The position numbers and the translations under genes were made by a program. Positions 55,401 to 64,000 of a DNA stretch of 64,000 nt are shown piece by piece. The DNA is from Varroa destructor. Lineage: Eukaryota > Arthropoda > Arachnida > Mesostigmata > Varroidae. Where the stretch lies: positions 25,067,388-25,131,387 of the forward strand of contig NW_019211459.1 in the NCBI RefSeq assembly GCF_002443255.2, written 5' to 3'. Within the stretch, counting starts at the first letter, position 1; each line of letters opens with the position of its first letter. The notes below the pieces were generated by a model that was given only the letters and a program-made list of their open reading frames with translations, ran no database searches and was not told the DNA's origin.

Positions 55401-56511
55401 GTAGCATAGTGTAGTAGTCATAGTTTTACCATCGTTATAATCATGTCCATCCCTTGGATAGGTCGGCAATCGAGAAGAGGGGCAAAATATAAGACTGAGA
55501 AAATACGAAACGGCAAACGCACCTCTTATGTCGATTGCAGTTTAGATGTTGTTGCCGCTGCTGCAGCAGCAGCTGCTTTTTTGTTATTGTGATTGAGCAG
55601 TTGTTTTATGATGACGCCGGAAGTGGCTGCAATAACGGTAGTCGTTAACGTTGACAAGCTCGATATATTGACTTAGTATACAAATGCTACAGGTAGGAAC
55701 CTCTAGCGGTCAACACTGTAAATGAAACTGTAACACGTACAGGGGCATCGGGAAGACTAGACATTGGCATGATATATAAACTTGAATATGAAAAGTGTTT
55801 TGACTCATCGAAGAATTACATCCACATTACTAACAGCACTAGTTGACGGTTGTATGGGGAGGAAGCTTGCCTTGTAGTATACCGTACGCTTCGAGTCGTT
55901 TGTTTCGCTTTCGCATCACTGGCGACTGATCTGTACGAGTGTACTCACCGTTATACTGTATTAACAACGCGGCTATACAGTGGTGCCTTTAAACAAACAA
56001 CAGAATTTTTTAAGGTATACGGAAATGTGTGTTTGGTCACTCAAAACGTCCAACATCTACGGTGCTCTGTGTACTACAAGTGCAGTACCATGTGTGTAGA
56101 GCGATTCCGACATTTTGAATTTTGGCGATCACGCACCTTACCTCAGCTATCATTCTCGCACTCATACAACGCCGGAGTGCTAGTAGTGAACTGTAACAAG
56201 GACATGTGAATTATATTATTATATGATAGATATGTGTATATTAAAGTTGAATAAACTTCGATTTACACGATCTCTCGTGAAAGATGGAGACGGCTGATTT
56301 AGTCGATAGCACCACAACTTTCGTCCACAGATTGACTTTTTAAAAGCGGAATAAAATCATTGACATAATGCGCTATGCAACCCCGTATCTTAATCTGTAA
56401 AGGGCACGATCGGTCTGCTATGCTAACTTTTAAGCGATCATATAAGAACGAAGGGGGTAGCAGCAAAGAAATCAGCAAAAAGCAAAAGAAACTTCTTTGA
56501 GAAGCAGTTAA

Positions 56512-56552
56512 ACACTACATTATAATATATACATATATATATAATGTAGTGT
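56512..56552. other. Hairpin with 13-bp arms in AT-rich DNA
   Basis: ACACTACATTATA at 56512-56524 is the exact reverse complement of TATAATGTAGTGT at 56540-56552, around a 15-nt AT-rich loop. Confidence 0.85.
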
Positions 56553-56600
56553 ATAATATTAATGTGTAAGTATATATATATTATGTGTGTGTAATGTTCA

Positions 56601-56607
56601 TTATATA

Positions 56608-56641
<34 letters not shown>
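56601..56641. repeat. (AT)n microsatellite, interrupted
   Basis: About 20 AT units with one TT break near 56610. Confidence 0.88.
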
Positions 56642-56642
<1 letters not shown>

Positions 56643-57044
56643 GCACGCTTTATGAATCTAGATGGCTGCAAAATTGTGCCAGGGTACATTAACAAACTTC
56701 ATGCACAGGATACGGTATTATCCACCATAGTCGCCTCAAATCACCTAAATGCGAACTTACAATGATCAAACAAAACAGCCCCTGACTATATCTCTTTATC
56801 GTTCAACGCTTACAAGATGATAAGTTCATCGCTTCTAAGCAACTTGAGAAAACTAAATAGCCCACAAACAGATGTTTCTGTACCCATTCGGAGGACTTAG
56901 TAATGCTGCGATGACTGCAGCGAGTTTTAAACGAGCTCTATGACATACGTTGAATTACTACTTTTTGTTAATTTTATATTCAATACTGCTTTCCGGTAAG
57001 CATTTTTTAGACAGCTAACCTTCTAATGTGAAACAATATCTATC

Positions 57045-57095
57045 CATGCCGGCCTTCGAACCCAGACTACCTCACGTGTTCCAACGTTTAGATCA
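57045..57095 (-). repeat. Possible tRNA-derived SINE fragment
   Basis: On the minus strand the order is CTAAACGTTGGAACACGTGAGG and then GGGTTCGAAGGCC, a good B-box. It shares this layout with 36344-36420 and 44345-44395. It is truncated on the A-box side. Confidence 0.35.
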
Positions 57096-60000
57096 CGGAA
57101 AATAAAATACCGCCATTATTACTAATAAAATGAACAAAAGAAAGTCAAGCAACTATATATGACGCCACTAAGTCTAGCGGTACCGATTTTGAGGTAACTT
57201 ATTCTTTGGCGTTCGTGCCGAATGGCGTTTAAGTCGTAAGTGTTTAGTCGGCTAGCTAGAGGCAATTCGATAGAGCCCAGATGGCTGTTTTCTATCGGTC
57301 GTAATCTTCACATTTGGATAGTTTTTTTTTTTTTTTTCGCTAGCTATGTTTATCCTCCTTATATTATCCAGCCGCGTACATCGATTGTGGACCGTACCTG
57401 CTGAATCGCGGTGACCAGCCTCCTACAATGGTATGCGAATCGTTACCGCGTGGACATACGTTGAATCGTCGAAGCTATAACTTGTTTACTTTCTCAAGTT
57501 TAAATTGAATAGAACCATAAAAAGATAAAACCAAAAAATAACCCAAAGATGGTACTGAATAGGACAGGAATAAGCTTATTAATCCTGGTGCTGGCGCAAC
57601 GATCTCAATGTTGTCTTACATTTATTATTGCCAAATGCATTATAACTGTTGTGATAAATGTAAGGTAATAACTTGGCTTTAGTTAGCCGCTTTCATCACA
57701 GCGCTGTGTACAATCGCGTTCGGTCTCAATCGGCTACCGCGCGAGTCAAGTGTTTTCATGAACCTGCTGCTTACCTTATAAAATGTGCACATAAGGAGGA
57801 AATTTGCCTCGGAAAATGAATTCCATTGCAATGCAGATGTATGTTTCTCAGATGCGTACCGATACGGAAGTAAATAAAAGTTCACTCTTTTTCGAGGCAA
57901 TACTCTGTGTCAGCTGGTGCCACGCTATCTTCAAGGGAAAACATTAAAAGCTCTACCACAATTTACAATCAATATCAAGAAAGCAGACGCCTGGTCGGAA
58001 CTCTCCCTAAAAATACAGCCAATCTACTCGGCATGGATACGTCGATTCGATTTACTACTGAGTGCAGTGTTAGATTAGCCCCAGTTTCATGTTTCAGGCC
58101 AAAAGCTCCTGACGGCACCCGACCGCGACGACCCACCCCGTATGGCAAAATGACATTTCGAACCATACGATAACGACTTACGATGCTAGTCCGGCATAAC
58201 GTCGCCGTCAGCTTATACGTTATGTATCATTATCGAATGCAGCGCACGCAGCAACGCTGAAAACAAGAGTCAAACGACCCGTGACAGGCCTTGAGAAGCG
58301 GGCCGTATGAAACATCCCGGTCTCATTTCTGCACAAGTTGCTATGCGACATATATCACCTCACACCATAACGGATCTGCGTAGATATTTCTTTAGCGTCC
58401 ACCCAAAGCCACTCCAAACCGACTTTCTCTCCCGTATCGAAGCCCGCGTCGATGAGCTCCAGTAACAAGCGTTTCTGCTTTTCCTATTTTAGGCGCATAC
58501 ACCTGCCTACTTGTTGTATTATGTGTCTTCCTAGTTGGCTTCTCCTGTTTCCTTGTTCTACGCGCTACAATAACACCTCTTATCGTCGGGCATCCTATAT
58601 GTGTGTGTAGTACTCAATTGGAGAGGTTTTATCCTTCCCTTCGTTTCGTTTGTCAGAGACCCCAAAGAAAGATATAGTACCGCCGAAGGCCTGTTACGAC
58701 ACGCAAGCTTGCAAAACGAATTCAGCTTCAAGTAGCAGTAGGCTCCTGTTGGTATTTGTTAGCTCATCTATGCATTTGTATGTCTTTGTATTTACCCTTT
58801 CATGACAGTCACTTCGATTGGGACCAGTGACGGGTTTTTGAGGGAATGAGCGAAAATTACAAAATGCATACACACGGTCCGCTGGATACGTTGCGGAAGT
58901 AGCGCGACTAACTACAATACGAAAGATGTTTAATGGGCTAAGGACAAAGCCGAATGGGCGGTGGGCTGCATTCGACGAGGAAGAATTAGTAGCGCCAGCA
59001 TTTAATGAGGCATAAAGGTAAATAGAGGAAGCGGGAGATAATCAAGCCGGTACAAGCAATGGAGGTTAGACGCTAATTAAAGAAATTGTCGAAAGTATGG
59101 AAAGCAAAGCCTAAACAGCTGCTAACCACCAGAATGGCGATAGACAATGAGGTAATAACCTTCGTTTGAGTGAGGCAAATCATCCACGGGTAGATTTTTG
59201 ATATTATAGATCGACCTATTCACGTTTCATTAGCGACTTTAGTTGAAAGAGACGACGAGGCAGATAGGGACGTACGGATATCCTCGTGCCATCTTTACAT
59301 AACATTACCACTATAATCGCTATACCTTGTTCAACCATTTAGTGGCTTCCTTCTATTAAGTTTCCGGACATCTCTGATAATTCTTCCTAAGTTGCTAATT
59401 AAGTAGCCGAAAGCAAGCCTTGGCGAGTGCTGAACCTAAACGTGGAGCAATGTCAACTGCATGTAATAGGATTTAACTCCAGACAAAGGCCGAGATATCG
59501 TAGAAACGATTTTTGGACGCGGGCAATATTATTGCCGAATGGTGAAACGTCGAGCAGACACTTCTTTAACTTATTCGTACTTACTATATAGTGGGTATTT
59601 CGTTTTTAAGGTTATTATCCACACGAAAATATGCTATGTTTATGTTAGAGAGAGCTCAAAAGTTACATTACAGAGTAGACAAAACTTTGTTTACTTTGTA
59701 GTTGCTACCGATACAGTTTTCGACACACTCGTTTAAACTATTGCTTTCTGCTTATTCAAGTCTCAAGAACGTTACGGGCAACTGAATGTGTGAACTACTC
59801 GGTCATTAAAAGGTGGCCTGCTCATTTCTGTCAGCTGTCATATTGGTCCATACAGTTACTTACAGACTTTTAAAAACATAAGTGTAACATAAGTGAAAAC
59901 AAACATAAGTTTTTTTTTCAATGTCTAATTAATTGCGCATTTAAACAATATGTCCATACAAGCATTTCCGTTAGTAATGCCGACCCCCCGGAAACACCAA

Positions 60001-61279
60001 CCCCAAATCGTATTTTATAATCATTTAGCTAACTTTAAATTTGTCCTGCAAATCATTCATTATCCTGATCTGGAAATTCATTAAATACACGGTGAGTTTC
60101 CTGTCATCACTGTCTTAGTACCCCATTTTCACATACTTCAGCGACTTCATTGAGCTTCACAATACCTTTTTTTTCTTATGTCTGCTGTTGCAACTGCAGC
60201 TACTGCAGAGAAACGAAATGCAACACGAAGAAATGTAGAGAGCCGATTTCCGCTATGGCTTACCATACTCATTACATGATATTCATCATCAGTCAAACCT
60301 GTTAGTGATTTTCCGTACGCTAATTTTCCGTCGTCAAAAATACTGACGTCACACACAAAGCATTCACACAGGCAACATAAGCGTATGTTTCCATATATTT
60401 CATGACACGTCGCGCACTTCGCGTGTACACCGTCCTGGGAAAACTTGTATGAGCCGCTGTCAGCGATTGGCGACGCCGGACTGCGTTAAGATTTCTTCTT
60501 GGTTGATGCAGGAGAAAAGCTTTCATTTTGAGGGGGTGAATAGCAGCAGCGGCAGCAGCGGTGCATAAAACAATGGACGCTCTTGCAGCTACTGCTATTG
60601 CCGTCGTTTGGCCGCGGAAGCTCTTTACTGTAGAAGAACGAACCGGCGGGCAACGTCATACCGGAACGACAATTCCTCTTCGAACCAGTCTTTCTAGTTT
60701 TGTGGTACCTATGAATTTGCCCCTGAATTTGTCTCTGCATAAGCACGGTATCTATGACTAAACACCCTATAGCATTAGCGGTCACAGCGAGAGCACTGGC
60801 GACCTGCAAAAACTTTCCAAAGGCTAGGTATAGTTGGATGAAGGCATGTATCAACAGCCATACCGTCATACTGCTAGCGTTCGCTAGGCGTAGACCAAGT
60901 CCATTCATACTTAGGCTACTGCTGAATCACGCGGTCCGTGACAGGTGCAAAGCAGCACGAACGCCAACGCCGCCTCACCCGACGCTAATAACTATTACAT
61001 GGTGTTTCCGTTTTCTTTACGATTCCGTCTTCGCAATTGGAACGCCGACCAACAAGCATGCTGAGCGCGGAAGAAAAAAATTAGCGACTACTTTCACAGT
61101 TAATCATGCTGCAGAACGCGAAGTCTACGTACGGGCTTCAAATGACGTTGGTTCATGTGGGCGACACGGTAACGGCTACGTTTGGTGGCAGGGTGAATCA
61201 GTGTGAGCACGCACGTAAATCCACTGCTCATTCAGTTCTAATAACAATATCGGAAAGTCACAGTTGTCAAACAACAACG

Positions 61280-61312
61280 TTGGTGGTGGCGGCGGCGGCG
61301 GCGACGGTGGTA
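61280..61312 (+). repeat. GGT/GGC trinucleotide repeat
   Basis: About ten GGN triplets, mostly GGT and GGC. On the minus strand it reads as a run of Pro codons in a chance frame. Confidence 0.85.
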
Positions 61313-64000
61313 GCGGAGAAACGCGTACGCTGTTTGTTGGAGTGAATGACGCCCAAGCCATATACGAGGTGACAAACGGTAGGGCGAAAGAAAAGAAATG
61401 AAATCAGTTCAAATCGAATCGCTAATAGAAAGCAGGACATAGCGGGGCGCCTAGAGAGAGAGACCCATTTGTCACTATTTTGACGGGTCATTTATCAAGA
61501 TAGCTAGAAATAAGTCAAATGTGAAGCTATGCTTGTGCGCTACAAAGGGACAACTGGAAACCAATTGCCCCGTCAATCGGATTACGCGTTTAGAGGCGAT
61601 ATGCCCGGTGGCTATAAAACTTATTTTTGGATCTTCGTTCAAAAGTGAGATGTCCGTCACGGAGGGTGTTCCCATCAAGCGAAGCGTTACTTTGGTTTGT
61701 CGAACTAAACGACGCCAAAAGACAAAATTATTTTATATTTATTATCGCTGTTGAGGCTAACGCAAACTTTAAGGATTTATCAGCCATCAAACATGGGACG
61801 TCTAAATATACATCTAGTCAACTAGTGGTAATTATATAGCTGTTGCCAAATCAGAATTACCACTCAACGGATCTAATAAAGAACGAAAAATAGAAAAATA
61901 TTTAAAAGAAAAGTATCCATAATGTAACTATTTTTTAAATAGACCGAAAAATGTAAAAAGATGATCGAAAATAAAAACAGAGAGCTGACGTCCGTCATAC
62001 AGTCGTCGACCAGTAATGCTTCTAAAAATTAGCCGAGCATGGACACTATGTTTCTATGTAGACGAGCCCAAAGAAGGAGGACGAAATCAGTTCAGCAGCT
62101 GTCGAGGACACCGGCCGTAATTAACGATGAACTCGATCGGAATTCCGTTACGTCGAAAACCGTTTGTCCTATAGGGGTCGCATGCCTCCACCGGTGGAAC
62201 ATTCCTCCAAGAAGCAAGGCCGACTGGCGCAGTATTAACCACATCGGCTCCCAAATACCGTATGTGAACACAGCGAATGAATAGAATCGGATGGAAAAAA
62301 TAGCGACTAACAAAATGTTGTACAAGGACGAGTGACCTAACCTTCCCTTTATACTAGAGGTGGCATCCGGCTAAATTGCATCGTTGCTGATACAACCATT
62401 ATCAATACCGAGGCTGAAGTCAATGATACCCTATGCGATCGCAACATTCAGGCAGCAGTAAGAACGAGAGTAGTGATATGAGTGTCGTCTGCTATAGCTG
62501 CCGATTTCGGCGGTGCTGTTCAAGGTGTAAATTGCAACGTAACTTCCTTGCCTAACTCCAGCAGCAAAAGCAGCCCGTACTGATAGCGAAGTCGATCGCG
62601 GGCACTAAACGCTGGATTCACAAGGAGGCTATTGCCGCCTTTTTCCACTTCTGCCGATCACACCATCGCCGCTACTGTGGTCCGAACTCGCCAACAGATA
62701 TTACCGTGGCGGTGTTTCCATACTGAAAGTTACTTCCCTTTGTAGCTGTCGTTATAGACGGCGCGACCGACGGACAGGGTCTGATGCTGTCATTGTTGCT
62801 GACATTTTGTTAGGTCAGGCAGCTTCAGCCTACTCAACTGGTATGTGATGGGCATTGGGTGTATACCCACGTTCGACTAATGCTCCAACGGAAAAAATTG
62901 AATCATTAAAGCGCCATTTATGATTGTGATAGTTGTCACAGATTCGTCAAAAGGGTAGAGCTGCATTTTAATTACTGCTTCGAAAACGTAAAAGTATGTA
63001 CACAACAACACGGTTCGGTGTGCCATTAATATTTTAGATAAATGGAAAAAATGTAAGAAGTTTACTTATAGAACTCATGTCAGACTTGGTGGCAATGCAG
63101 TGAATGCATTTTCTCTTTACAAACATCAGCTAGTAATACAAATGACATGTGTTTGTTTCGCTTCTTAGCCTGCTTTATCATTTTCGATCATGCCTTTCAT
63201 GTCTTTAATTACCCAATTTCTAGCTATGGTTAATTGATTGTGGCTACGTAGAATGAAAGATGTAAACACGATCATATCCGAAATGCACTCTTAGGCGAAA
63301 TCGTCACACGACAAAGCCACTGGATGGAACATTAGCCGCTGAGGTTGTCGATCTAGTTGGATTGTTAGTTTGGATTTTAGGTTGATTATAATAATTGATT
63401 ATATATGTAACGCAGTCAACGTCTTCGTCATTGTTTTTACTATATTCGTTGTTTCTTCCCTTGTTATCCTATTGTCCAGACGTTTCCAGTTAGCCTAATT
63501 TAGCTTGAAGATATCGGCATACATGCTTGGTCTGCGACGATCTACGCAGATTCAAGCGCGGATGGGTTTGTCCTGCAAGATGAAGGCTGGAAACGCCGCC
63601 TGGACCCTTAGCCAGCGACGAGACCCGTAGCAATCCCGTTGGAGATGTAACGTCGTCTAACAAACATCTATGGCAGCCACACACTATGAAATTGCTTGTA
63701 TCCATTGTGGCCTTAATTTAGGCGACAAACCGAGTCGCCAAACAATTTCCACCAACCGATCGGCGCTGCTGAAGCGTATCACACGCGGGACATTGTATTT
63801 TCCATGAGGTAAAAGAATAGGGAAAATAGAATCGCAAGAACAGGCGCGTTCATGCCGCGACTGCGAAACAAAATAGCGATAGAGCAAGATTAATTCCACT
63901 CCGAGTGGTTAGCATCGGCGTGGGTAGAAAGCTCGTGGTAAAAGCGTTTGCGGAATATTTAAGTGTCGATCGAGCCCTCGTCTTACATTTCCGTATGTGG

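Larger units (their letters stand above)
49285..64000. other. Distal intergenic region, no gene recognised
   Basis: No exon could be matched to a known protein on either strand. AT-rich simple sequence is common to 56650. From about 57900 to 62800 the DNA is richer in G+C and has many overlapping frames of 60-150 codons on both strands, the longest at 60754-61206 (+) and 60908-60486 (-). A CAG/CTG-type run lies near 55553-55576. The sequence contains TCCGGAACTTG twice (about 53235 and 53267) and ACATAAGT three times near 59876-59911. Confidence 0.5.

Overview
This is a eukaryotic nuclear contig, almost certainly from an arthropod. Protein-coding sequence is split into short exons with GT-AG introns, the intergenic DNA is long, and microsatellites are abundant. 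There are no operons or ribosome binding sites. The style (compact introns inside genes, tRNA-Ser-like repeat fragments, GATA arrays) would fit a chelicerate such as a parasitiform mite. That assignment is an inference; only the arthropod-like animal character is well supported.

Three genes can be read, all on the + strand. (1) 5311-5826 holds the last two coding exons of a LIM-homeobox transcription factor of the Lim1/Lhx1/5 class; its LIM domains and homeodomain must lie upstream of the window. (2) 26501-33112 is an essentially complete 15-exon SLC6 Na+/Cl- coupled transporter of the neutral amino-acid (B0AT/XTRP3, SLC6A15-20) branch. It is about 674 aa and all exon phases agree, including one GC-AG intron. 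(3) 43183-48887 is a complete 10-exon mitochondrial class 1/2 aldehyde dehydrogenase (ALDH2 type), 512 aa, with all catalytic residues present. The three do not form a pathway; they are simply neighbours.

Between the genes: 1-5310 is probably Lim1 intron. 5827-26500 is a 20.7 kb gene-poor block containing a roughly 2 kb GATA/TATC satellite that changes strand across a 25-N assembly gap. 33113-43182 is intergenic and carries an 83-nt foldback and a tRNA-Ser-like retroposon fragment. 49183-64000 has no gene I can support.

The unexplained structure worth attention is a set of near-perfect DNA palindromes (35.7, 44.06, 49.26, 50.95 and 56.53 kb), plus a 54-bp tandem duplication in the presumed ALDH 3' UTR and an inverted TTAGG-like motif in an ALDH intron. 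Most open frames of 60-150 codons elsewhere look like chance frames in moderately GC-rich DNA and are not annotated.
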